A stretch of DNA of 8,154 bases from Micrococcaceae bacterium UBA6021 (GTDB lineage Bacteria > Actinomycetota > Actinomycetes > Actinomycetales > Micrococcaceae). The notes beneath the pieces are model-generated. The model saw only the letters and a program-made list of their open reading frames with translations. It searched no databases and was not told the DNA's origin. A program made the position numbers and the translations under genes. The DNA is taken from positions 11,499 through 19,652 of the forward strand of contig DIZT01000281.1 in the NCBI GenBank assembly GCA_002427975.1. Reading direction: 5' to 3'. The stretch's first letter is position 1. Every line of letters begins with the position of its first letter. Below, piece after piece: positions 1-6,229 of the stretch.

Positions 1-309
1 TTCTCCGGCGACGACGTCGACAAGCCCGCTGGCGTTCTCTCCGGCGGTGAGAAGACCCGCCTGGCCCTGGCCACCATCGTCGCTTCCAGCGCCAACGTCC
101 TCCTCCTCGATGAGCCCACCAACAACCTGGACCCCGCCAGCCGCGCCGAAATCCTCGGCGCGCTGCGGAACTACAGCGGCGCCGTCGTGCTGGTGAGCCA
201 CGACGAAGGGGCTGTCGAAGCCCTGAATCCTGAGCGCGTTGTCCTGCTGCCCGACGGTGTCGAAGACCTCTGGAACGAGGACTACCTGGACCTCATTACG
301 CTCGCCTAG
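1..309 (+). CDS. ABC-F family ATPase, C-terminal part (5' end outside window)
   Basis: Frame 1 is open from the first base to TAG at 307-309, giving 102 residues of the second nucleotide-binding domain of an ABC-F protein. The visible order is the ABC signature LSGGEKTRLAL (about residues 13-23), Walker B with VLLLDEPTNNLD (about 33-44; DEPTNNLD is typical of ABC-F and ABC2-type ATPases), and the H-loop VLVSHDEGAV (about 62-71). The end, DGVEDLWNEDYLDL, resembles the tail of actinobacterial ABC-F proteins. ABC-F members are soluble, lack membrane domains and act on ribosomes as translation factors or antibiotic-protection proteins. The specific role cannot be decided because the first NBD and the interdomain linker lie outside the window. 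The gene converges on the minus-strand operon ending at 433. Confidence 0.9.
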   Translation, partial: FSGDDVDKPAGVLSGGEKTRLALATIVASSANVLLLDEPTNNLDPASRAEILGALRNYSGAVVLVSHDEGAVEALNPERVVLLPDGVEDLWNEDYLDLITLA

Positions 310-330
310 CCTCGTTCCCTGGCTGGGCCC

Positions 331-414
331 GCGCCCGCAACCGCGTGATTTGCCGCTTGCTGGCTCGTTCCTCGCCTCTGACGCAAGCTACACAAATCAC
401 CCGGCCGCGGGCGC
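331..414. repeat. Nested inverted repeat filling a convergent intergenic gap; possible bidirectional terminator or palindromic repeat
   Basis: Three pairs of perfect complementary arms nest inside each other: GCGCCCGC (331-338) with GCGGGCGC (407-414), GTGATTTG (345-352) with CAAATCAC (393-400), and GCTTGC (355-360) with GCAAGC (383-388). The apical loop is about 22 nt (361-382), with a 6x6 internal loop and a small asymmetric loop between arms. The element lies between the ABC-F stop (309) and the YbaK stop (433), so it could end transcription from both sides. It has no U-tract on either side. CTCGTTCC occurs twice, just outside the stem (311-318) and in the loop (364-371). The 310-432 gap holds no gene that I can support. 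Confidence 0.6.
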
Positions 415-432
415 TTGTGCGTTTGTCACCGA

Positions 433-912
433 TCAGCGAAGGGTCATCTCCTCAGCGTCTGTGATCCGCAGTAGCTCATCGTAGGTGATGCTGAACATCG
501 AGTTGTGGTCTCCTGCTCCGGCCCAGAGGAGATCTTGGGTTACGAGGGACTTGTCCAGGAGTGTTCTGATCTTTTCCGGGTGGCCTATAGGGGCTACTCC
601 GCCTACTTCTTGGCCTGTGTGCTCAAGGACGAAGGCGGGGCTGGCTCTGCGGATCTTTCGTGTTCCCAGTTGCGTCGCTACGAGTGTTGTGTCCACCCTG
701 GCGGCGCCGCTGGCCAGAATCAGTAGCGGGGCGCCATCGATCTCGAAGATCAGGCTGTTGGTGATGGCCGCGACATCGCAGCCGAGGGCCTCAGCTGCGG
801 CAGCCGCCGTCGGGACCCTAGTCTCTAAGATCCGCACTGTGTCCTGGACACCCGACGCTGTCAGGGCGCGTTTCACATTCGACACTGGAACAGCAACATC
901 CACGGGGTTCAT
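433..912 (-). CDS. YbaK/aminoacyl-tRNA deacylase-like domain protein
   Basis: This 159-residue protein is about the length of a single-domain YbaK/ProX protein, a family of trans-editing enzymes that hydrolyse mischarged aminoacyl-tRNA. Family features visible are the N-terminal helix region with T-A-A-A-A-E-A-L-G (about 35-44), the strand pair SLIFEIDG and LLILASGAARVD (53-74), and the conserved GQEVGGVAPIGH segment (100-111). The family's catalytic lysine normally precedes SL(V/I)F, but here that position is Asn52 (ITNSLIF). Editing activity is therefore uncertain and the substrate unknown. ATG at 912 lies 3 nt after the SURF1 stop, with only a weak AGGG upstream, so it is probably translated by coupling as the last gene of the operon. 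Hand-counted 60-nt blocks over 481-720 give 57, 55, 62 and 63% GC, lower than neighbouring genes, which may mean a different history. Confidence 0.85.
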   Translation of the reverse strand: MNPVDVAVPVSNVKRALTASGVQDTVRILETRVPTAAAAAEALGCDVAAITNSLIFEIDGAPLLILASGAARVDTTLVATQLGTRKIRRASPAFVLEHTGQEVGGVAPIGHPEKIRTLLDKSLVTQDLLWAGAGDHNSMFSITYDELLRITDAEEMTLR

Positions 913-915
913 TCG

Positions 916-1800
916 TCAGTAGCCCTGGGCGTCCAGGAGGGCGTCTTCCTCTTCTTCTGCTGTCGCTTTCTTGCGTTTGCGGGCAACGCGAGGACGACGG
1001 CGGGCTGCCGCGGCGGAGGAGTGGACCGGGCTACCGGAACTGAGCTCATCTGTGTGCTCGTCCTCGGCGTCGATCGCGGCGTTCCGTGCCTGCTGCCGCG
1101 CGGCGTAACCGAAGCCCACAAACATCAGCACGCCGAACGCGAACCACTGCAGCGAATAGGACAGGTGCGTGCCTTCTTCGGTGGCGGGCTTCGGGAACGG
1201 GAATGGCATCTCAGCGGGGGCGGGTGATTCGGTGGCGAGCTGTCCATACGCACCGGTGAGCACGGGGTACCCCAGTTGGTCCGCGTAGGTGGGCAGGTCG
1301 ATGGAGGCGAGCTGGCCGGCGGGGGCGCCGCGGTCCAGTTGCGGTTCGCCGTGTTTGAGCCGCACAACGGCGGTCACGGGCCCTGAGGGAGGCGCCGGGA
1401 TGGAGTCGGGGCTGCCCGGGTTCTTGTTGCCGATGGGCAGCCAGCCGCGGTCGATCACCACGGTTTCGCCGGACCCCAGCCTGAACGGGACAACCACCTC
1501 ATACCCGGGCTGCCCGTTCAGCGGACGGTTGCGGACAATCCGCTGGCCGTCGGGGTCGTAAGTGCCCTTGAGCTCCACCTGGGTCCACTCCTTCGCCGGG
1601 TCCAGGGTGGAGAACTGGTCCCGGGCCTGGTCGAAGGAGATGGGAGTGGCCGAATAGTTGGTGACCACGCGGTTGATCTCCGCGAGGGTCTCTGCGCGGC
1701 GGTCCATCTGCCACCGGCCAAGGAAGACGCACGCGGCGGCAAAGATGGCGGCGAGCAGGAGGTATCCCAGCCATTTGCTGGAAAAAAGGAAGCGGTACAT
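916..1800 (-). CDS. SURF1 family cytochrome c oxidase assembly protein
   Basis: This 294-residue membrane protein has the SURF1 plan: a first transmembrane helix at about 11-28 followed by LGRWQMDRR (27-35), an extracytoplasmic domain, and a second helix at about 219-236. Family motifs are GTYDPDG (79-85), the R-NRPL segment (90-94), GYEVVVPF (99-106), VIDRGWLP (115-122) and HLSYSLQWF (212-220). SURF1 proteins help assemble the heme a/copper centre of aa3-type cytochrome c oxidase, so a role in aerobic respiration is expected. After the second helix comes a cytoplasmic tail of about 55 residues, acidic, then strongly basic (RRRPRVARKRKK, 267-278), then acidic again; this is longer than in minimal SURF1 proteins. 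The ATG is directly adjacent to the TGA of the upstream small gene, and the stop lies 3 nt before the next ATG, so this is an operon. Confidence 0.93.
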   Translation of the reverse strand: MYRFLFSSKWLGYLLLAAIFAAACVFLGRWQMDRRAETLAEINRVVTNYSATPISFDQARDQFSTLDPAKEWTQVELKGTYDPDGQRIVRNRPLNGQPGYEVVVPFRLGSGETVVIDRGWLPIGNKNPGSPDSIPAPPSGPVTAVVRLKHGEPQLDRGAPAGQLASIDLPTYADQLGYPVLTGAYGQLATESPAPAEMPFPFPKPATEEGTHLSYSLQWFAFGVLMFVGFGYAARQQARNAAIDAEDEHTDELSSGSPVHSSAAAARRRPRVARKRKKATAEEEEDALLDAQGY

Positions 1801-2076
1801 TCAGCCGGCCTGCCCCACGGGCGGCTGGCCGGCTTCCTGCCCCGAACCCAGGATTACGGTTTCCTTCCAGAGCCCGCGGGTCTGGAGGTAGTCTTCCAGC
1901 CAGTCACGGTGGTCGTCGCAGGCCAGCCAGGTTTTGCGGCGTTCCGGTGTATGGATTTTGGGGTTGTTCCAGAGCAGCTGCCAGGAAGCTTCCGCGCGGC
2001 AGGCCTTGCGGGAGCACATGGCAGTCATGGCCGGCGGGGGACCAGCGGTCCCTGCGGCCAGGTCGAATATGTTCAT
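1801..2076 (-). CDS. Small conserved actinobacterial Cys/His protein of unknown function
   Basis: This is a 91-residue soluble protein. It shows CSRKACRAEA (Cys21, Cys26), then WNNPKIHTPERRKTWLACDDH (36-56, containing Cys53 and His56), giving a C-x4-C ... C-x2-H arrangement that could bind one zinc ion. I recall similar short proteins next to SURF1 in other actinobacteria, sometimes labelled acetone carboxylase; nothing in this sequence supports that enzyme name. The ATG at 2076 overlaps the DUF3099 stop by 4 nt (ATGA), and the TGA at 1803-1801 abuts the SURF1 ATG, so it is embedded in a coupled operon and may have a role linked to the membrane or respiratory genes. In-frame Met17 and Met20 lie just before Cys21 and are alternative starts, but the ATGA overlap favours Met1. 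Metal binding is an inference from residue spacing. Confidence 0.8.
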   Translation of the reverse strand: MNIFDLAAGTAGPPPAMTAMCSRKACRAEASWQLLWNNPKIHTPERRKTWLACDDHRDWLEDYLQTRGLWKETVILGSGQEAGQPPVGQAG

Positions 2077-2528
2077 GAGGCGCGCCGTTCCTGTCCTTGC
2101 GTGGGTTCGTCGTCGTCATCAATGAGCTCGCCCGGGATGACCGCGGGTGTGGAGCCGTCCTGTTCCGGCGGCCACGACGGGCTTTCGAGTTCGGCAAGCG
2201 GCGCCGAGTCGAGCAGCAAGTCGCTGTGGACCTCTGCCTGGTCGCTGCCGTTGGCGATCACCACCGCGATCCAGGGGAGGAAGACGGCACCGGCAACCAT
2301 GACGAGCTTGAACCAGCCGTCCACCACAAAAATGAGGATAAGGCAGACCATGCGGATTCCCATGGCCACCGCGTACTTGATCATGCGCTGGCGCATGTCC
2401 TCTGAGTGGGCAGCCGCAGCGTCCGTAATGCTGTGGACCCCGGAATCACCGGAGAACCGTTCGGGATCTCCGGGCACGGATTGTCCAGCATGGTTTTCAA
2501 GGGTCACGGCTGATTGATCACGCTCCAA
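2073..2528 (-). CDS. DUF3099 domain-containing membrane protein
   Basis: The reading frame encodes 151 residues if it begins at TTG 2528. The core VHSITDAAAAHSEDMRQRM (31-49), followed by two transmembrane helices at about 52-69 and 73-93, matches the actinobacterial DUF3099 family, small two-helix membrane proteins of unknown function. The N-terminal 30 residues and the acidic C-terminal tail (about 97-151, with DDDDE at 137-141) look disordered. The start is uncertain: TTG has only a weak GAAG upstream, and an in-frame GTG at codon 8 is possible; either keeps the whole domain. It is the first gene of the minus operon and overlaps the next by ATGA. Its position upstream of SURF1 suggests a membrane role, but no function can be assigned. 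Confidence 0.85.
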   Translation of the reverse strand: MERDQSAVTLENHAGQSVPGDPERFSGDSGVHSITDAAAAHSEDMRQRMIKYAVAMGIRMVCLILIFVVDGWFKLVMVAGAVFLPWIAVVIANGSDQAEVHSDLLLDSAPLAELESPSWPPEQDGSTPAVIPGELIDDDDEPTQGQERRAS

Positions 2529-2540
2529 GGGCTTGCTTCA

Positions 2541-2569
2541 ATTCTCTCACCATCGGCAGTGGTGCCCAA
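2541..2569 (-). promoter_or_regulatory. Candidate promoter of the DUF3099-SURF1-YbaK operon
   Basis: On the minus strand TTGGGC (2569-2564) is followed after exactly 17 nt by GAGAAT (2546-2541), a partial match to -35 and -10 consensus (3/6 and 4/6). The predicted start would lie about 6 nt before the TTG codon at 2528, giving a very short leader. The match is weak and other placements in the 122-bp divergent gap are possible. Confidence 0.3.
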
Positions 2570-2577
2570 ACGCGGGC

Positions 2578-2583
2578 TAAGAT
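2578..2583 (+). promoter_or_regulatory. Candidate -10 element for fabG
   Basis: TAAGAT at 2578-2583 matches the actinobacterial TANNNT -10 pattern and is the same hexamer found before serB. No good -35 is seen 16-19 nt upstream. A start near 2590 would give a leader of about 60 nt containing a 5-bp hairpin (GCGGC 2616-2620 with GCCGC 2628-2632) and ending in GGAG (2641-2644), 6 nt before the fabG ATG. Confidence 0.4.
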
Positions 2584-2650
2584 CGGAGGCAGCAAAATCA
2601 CACCCCTGTCCTACCGCGGCTTCACGTGCCGCAGAATCCCGGAGCGTTTA

Positions 2651-3376
2651 ATGTCTGAAGCAGCTACAGCGGCCCGCAGTGTCCTGATCACCGGTGGAAA
2701 CCGCGGCATCGGCCTGGCCATCGCGCAGGCTTTTGTGGCCAACGGTGACAAGGTGGCCGTGACCTACCGGAGCGCGTCGGAGCTGCCGGCCGGGATTCTG
2801 GGTGTGAAAGCTGATGTGACTGACGAGGCCTCTGTGGACGCCGCCTTCGCGGAGGTGGAAGCTGCCCACGGTCCTGTTGAGGTCCTGGTGGCAAACGCGG
2901 GAATCACCAAGGACACGCTCCTGATGCGCATGAGTGAAGATGACTTCACGTCCGTGATCGACACCAACCTCTCCGGCGCTTTCCGGGTCATCAAGCGCGC
3001 CTCGAAGGGCATGATCCGGATGCGCAAGGGCCGCGTGGTCCTCATTTCCTCGGTCTCCGGACTCTACGGCGCGCCGGGCCAGATCAATTATTCTGCCTCC
3101 AAGGCAGGTTTGGTGGGCATCGCCCGGTCCCTGACGCGCGAGCTGGGTTCACGCGGGATCACAGCAAACGTTGTGGCCCCCGGATTCATCAACACGGACA
3201 TGACGGCGGAACTGCCCGAAGCCACGCAGAAGGGCTACCTCGCCAGCATTCCTGCCGGCCGGTTTGCCGAGGCATCCGAAGTGGCGAACGTGGTCCGCTG
3301 GATTTCCAGCGACGAGGCGGCCTACATTTCCGGCGCCGTTATCCCGGTCGACGGCGGCCTGGGCATGGGCCACTGA
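2651..3376 (+). CDS. fabG: 3-oxoacyl-[acyl-carrier-protein] reductase FabG
   Basis: This classical short-chain dehydrogenase of 241 residues is the usual FabG length. It has the cofactor-binding TGGNRGIG (14-21), the acidic turn KADVTD (53-58), NAG (82-84), and the catalytic set Asn106, Ser134, Tyr147 and Lys151 (YSASK). The end is ISGAVIPVDGGLGMG, as in FabG and mycobacterial MabA. It reduces 3-oxoacyl-ACP to 3-hydroxyacyl-ACP with NADPH in the cytoplasm, the first reductive step of each fatty-acid elongation round. The ATG at 2651 is supported by GGAG 6 nt upstream. It is transcribed away from the DUF3099 operon. The next gene downstream is another SDR with an enoyl-reductase-like active site, recalling the fabG1-inhA pair of mycobacteria. 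Some SDRs with this motif set act on other 3-oxo substrates, but the sequence is a close FabG match. Confidence 0.93.
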   Translation: MSEAATAARSVLITGGNRGIGLAIAQAFVANGDKVAVTYRSASELPAGILGVKADVTDEASVDAAFAEVEAAHGPVEVLVANAGITKDTLLMRMSEDDFTSVIDTNLSGAFRVIKRASKGMIRMRKGRVVLISSVSGLYGAPGQINYSASKAGLVGIARSLTRELGSRGITANVVAPGFINTDMTAELPEATQKGYLASIPAGRFAEASEVANVVRWISSDEAAYISGAVIPVDGGLGMGH

Positions 3377-3383
3377 AACTAGC

Positions 3384-3420
3384 GTGACCGGGTTTTCTTT
3401 GTGGGGGTCACACAAGAGAA
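3384..3420 (+). repeat. Two overlapping, mutually exclusive hairpins after fabG
   Basis: GTGACC (3384-3389) pairs with GGTCAC (3406-3411). Alternatively TTGTG (3399-3403) pairs with CACAA (3411-3415), extendable through wobbles and one mismatch to 3394 and 3420. The two cannot form together because they share bases near 3399-3411. No U-tract follows, so this is not a standard intrinsic terminator. It may be a weak terminator or attenuator between fabG and the second SDR, or chance. Confidence 0.3.
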
Positions 3421-3425
3421 TTCGG

Positions 3426-3439
3426 TGCCAGCGCTGGCA
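3426..3439. promoter_or_regulatory. Perfect 14-bp palindrome, candidate operator
   Basis: TGCCAGCGCTGGCA is identical to its own reverse complement. It lies in the 114-nt gap between fabG (stop 3374-3376) and the next SDR (ATG 3491), 51 nt before that ATG. The central GCGC with symmetric arms is typical of a dimeric repressor site (LacI- or TetR-type). No regulator gene is in the window, so its ligand and protein are unknown. Confidence 0.45.
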
Positions 3440-3490
3440 TGATGGACGCTGATGCCAAGCGATTTAGACGTTTCGAACAAAGGAGCCCAT

Positions 3491-4243
3491 ATGGGACTGC
3501 TGGACAACAAAACCGCAATTGTGACCGGATCCTCACGGGGAATCGGGGCCGAAGTGGCCAAGAACCTCGCTGCCGAAGGCGCCGCCGTCGTCGTCAACTA
3601 CCGCCAGAAGGCGCCGCGCGCCAACAAGGTGGTCGCAGGAATTGAAGCTGCCGGCGGCCGCGCCACGGCCGTGGGCGCTGACCTCACCACCCAGGAAGGC
3701 GTGCAGGCCCTGGCGAGCGCGGCCATGGAGAACTTCGGTTCGCTGGACGTCCTGGTGCTGAACGCCTCCGGCGGCATGGAGTCCGGCATGGAAGACGACT
3801 ACGCCCTGAAGCTGAACCGCGACGCGCAGGTCAACATGCTCAACGCCGCCGTGCCCCTGATGAAGGAAGGCTCCCGCGTGGTCTTCGTGACCAGCCACCA
3901 GGCCCACTTCATCAACTCTGTTCCCACCATGCCCGAATACGAGCCCGTTGCCCGCAGCAAGCGTGCCGGCGAGGACGCCCTGCGTGAGCTCCTGCCGAAC
4001 CTGGCGGAAAAGGGCATCTCGCTGGTGGTTGTATCCGGCGACATGATCGAAGGCACCGTCACGGCGACGCTGCTGGACCGGTCGAACCCGGGCGCCATCG
4101 AAGCCCGCCGCGCCGAGGCCGGAAAGCTCTACTCCGTGGAGGAGTTCGCTGAAGTTGTGGCCAGCATGGCTACGGCCGACGTCGAATCCGGCCACACGGA
4201 GTACGCCGGTGGCGCCGACTACTTCGGCAAGGGCGCCAACTAG
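3491..4243 (+). CDS. Divergent short-chain dehydrogenase/reductase with Y-x6-K active site; candidate enoyl-ACP reductase
   Basis: From ATG 3491, supported by GGAG at 3481-3484 with 6-nt spacing, the protein has 250 residues; an in-frame ATG at 3452 would add 13 residues without an SD. The Rossmann motif is TGSSRGIG (12-19), with Asp64 after the fourth strand, NAS (91-93) in place of NAG, and Asn115. Aligning Lys157 with the catalytic lysine puts Val153 at the classical tyrosine position. The nearest tyrosine is Tyr150, giving YEPVARSK (150-157), the Y-x6-K spacing of FabI, InhA and Bacillus FabL; FabL also keeps a TGSSRG-type cofactor loop. Position directly after fabG, where inhA or fabI sits in other actinobacteria, supports enoyl-ACP reductase activity. 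The C-terminus lacks the usual PVDGG and ends YAGGADYFGKGAN. The SDR fold is certain; the reaction is inferred. Confidence 0.85.
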   Translation: MGLLDNKTAIVTGSSRGIGAEVAKNLAAEGAAVVVNYRQKAPRANKVVAGIEAAGGRATAVGADLTTQEGVQALASAAMENFGSLDVLVLNASGGMESGMEDDYALKLNRDAQVNMLNAAVPLMKEGSRVVFVTSHQAHFINSVPTMPEYEPVARSKRAGEDALRELLPNLAEKGISLVVVSGDMIEGTVTATLLDRSNPGAIEARRAEAGKLYSVEEFAEVVASMATADVESGHTEYAGGADYFGKGAN

Positions 4244-4292
4244 CGCCCATAACCCGCGGGATGGGCCCAGGCCGTCATGGGGTGGATGGGGA

Positions 4293-4335
4293 GCACTTCG
4301 CGGCAGTCTTCCACGAGAACAATGCCGCGAAGTGC
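4293..4335. repeat. 13-bp perfect inverted repeat between convergent genes; possible bidirectional terminator or REP-like element
   Basis: GCACTTCGCGGCA (4293-4305) and TGCCGCGAAGTGC (4323-4335) are exact reverse complements separated by a 17-nt loop. The element lies in the 119-bp gap between the SDR stop (4243) and the serB stop (4363-4365), 50 and 28 nt from them. There is no U-tract on either side. It can act as a two-way transcription stop, but the long perfect arms and open loop would also fit a dispersed palindromic repeat. Confidence 0.6.
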
Positions 4336-4362
4336 CTTCTCGGCGTATCGGCGGAGTTTGCT

Positions 4363-5256
4363 TCAGACCCCGGCGATGTGGCGCACCGCGTCGAGGTACG
4401 GCATATTGATCGCGGCGTCAGCAACCGCCCGGACCGCAGGCTTGGCGTTGAACGCCACACCGATCCCGGCGGCTCCGAGCATGTCCAGGTCGTTGGCGCC
4501 GTCGCCCACGGCAATGGTGTGTTCCATCGCGATGCCTTCGGCTGCCGCCCACTCGCGCAGGTACTTTTCCTTCGCCGCACGGTCGACGACGGCACCGAGC
4601 ACCCTGCCGGTCAGGGCGCCGTCCACAATTTCAAGTTCGTTCGCCAGCCAATAATCCAGGCCCAGATCTTCCGCGATGGGACGCAGGATCTGGTTGAATC
4701 CGCCGGACACCACGGCCACTACGTGGCCCGCAGCTTTAAACGCCGCTACGAGTTCAGCGGCACCTTCGCTCAGCTTCACTTCCGCCCGGACGGAATCGAC
4801 GACGGCGGCCGGCAGTCCTGCGAGCACGGCCACCCGCGCGTGGAGGCTCTGCGCGAAGTCGAGTTCACCGCGCATCGCGGCTTCGGTGACTGCTGCCACT
4901 TCCTCCCGCTTGCCTGCGTAGGCGGCCAGGAGTTCGATGACTTCCTGCTGGATCAGCGTCGAATCAACGTCCATGATCAGCAGCTTCCGCGGAGCCGCAC
5001 GCAGACCGGCGGGAACGATGGCTGTGTCAAGGCCATCCTGGGCGGCCTCGGCCACTGCCCTGCGAAGCGCGGAAACGCCGGCGTCCGTGCCGTCAGCAAT
5101 GGCGAGCTCGGCGGTGTGGACCTCAAACCGGCTGTCCCCGCCACTTGATTCAGACTGGAGCGTGGCGCCGCTGCCCGTCAGGACGGAGCGGAGCTTGTTG
5201 AGCCCGGAGGCGGTCAGTTTTGGGCCATAGCTGACCGCAGTCACGTTCGAAGTCAT
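4363..5256 (-). CDS. serB: Phosphoserine phosphatase SerB
   Basis: The protein is a HAD-superfamily phosphatase of 297 residues from ATG 5256. HAD motifs appear in order: DVDST (96-100), with nucleophile Asp96 and acid/base Asp98; SGGF (184-187) as motif II; Lys229 and Lys231 in the motif III region; and GDGANDLDML (251-260) as metal-binding motif IV. VIELLAAYAG and the cap region DFAQSLHARVAVLAGL (133-148) match SerB. It hydrolyses O-phospho-L-serine to serine, the last step of serine synthesis, in the cytoplasm with Mg2+. The first 90 residues form an N-terminal domain resembling the degenerate ACT-like region of SerB. An upstream in-frame start at 5307 would add 17 residues overlapping the promoter; ATG 5256 is preferred because a -10 hexamer ends 7 nt before it. 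It converges on the SDR and diverges from the ABC gene. Confidence 0.93.
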   Translation of the reverse strand: MTSNVTAVSYGPKLTASGLNKLRSVLTGSGATLQSESSGGDSRFEVHTAELAIADGTDAGVSALRRAVAEAAQDGLDTAIVPAGLRAAPRKLLIMDVDSTLIQQEVIELLAAYAGKREEVAAVTEAAMRGELDFAQSLHARVAVLAGLPAAVVDSVRAEVKLSEGAAELVAAFKAAGHVVAVVSGGFNQILRPIAEDLGLDYWLANELEIVDGALTGRVLGAVVDRAAKEKYLREWAAAEGIAMEHTIAVGDGANDLDMLGAAGIGVAFNAKPAVRAVADAAINMPYLDAVRHIAGV

Positions 5257-5263
5257 GGCTGCA

Positions 5264-5269
5264 ATCTTA
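5264..5269 (-). promoter_or_regulatory. serB -10 element giving a probable leaderless mRNA
   Basis: On the minus strand TAAGAT (5269-5264) is followed by TGCAGCC and then the serB ATG at 5256. A start 7-8 nt after the hexamer falls on the A of ATG. No Shine-Dalgarno sequence is present. The -35 region is weak (TTCGGG at 5294-5289 with a long 19-nt spacer). Leaderless genes of this layout are common in actinobacteria. Confidence 0.6.
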
Positions 5270-5414
5270 GCCAGCGGGGGGAGAGCCACCCGAATTGATT
5301 GCGCCACGTTGTTCGCGTCCCCGGCGAGGCCGGCCGGCTGAGGCGACGGTTACCGGCGACTGTGACAAGCATCGCTGTCCAAGTATCAGTTATCAGTCCT
5401 CCCTTGTTTTGTCC

Positions 5415-5420
5415 TAGTGT
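5415..5420 (+). promoter_or_regulatory. -10 element of the ABC-TSUP-methyltransferase operon, probable leaderless start
   Basis: TAGTGT (5415-5420) fits TANNNT and is followed by 8 nt and the ATG at 5429, with no Shine-Dalgarno sequence. A start at 5427-5429 would give a leaderless message. The hexamer overlaps the alternative GTG at 5417, which argues against that start. A tandem TATCAGT TATCAGT (5384-5397) lies at the -35 region and may be a binding site. Confidence 0.5.
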
Positions 5421-5428
5421 CTACTCCT

Positions 5429-6214
<786 letters not shown>

Positions 6215-6229
6215 GGCGGTCCCGTCCCG

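Noticed and set aside
485..922. Plus-strand frame opposite the YbaK gene
   Set aside because: YbaK has family motifs and operon coupling; the opposite frame shows none.
3533..4195. Long open frame on the minus strand opposite the second SDR
   Set aside because: The composition is rich in Gly, His and Val as expected of a mirrored frame, and the + strand gene has clear SDR motifs and an SD.
4261..5148. Long open frame of 295 codons on the + strand opposite serB
   Set aside because: It is antisense to a gene with all HAD motifs; its translation has no recognisable domain. Long antisense frames are common in GC-rich DNA.
5417..5428. GTG 5417 as start of the ABC ATPase
   Set aside because: It falls inside the probable -10 hexamer and adds only four residues; ATG 5429 fits the leaderless layout better.
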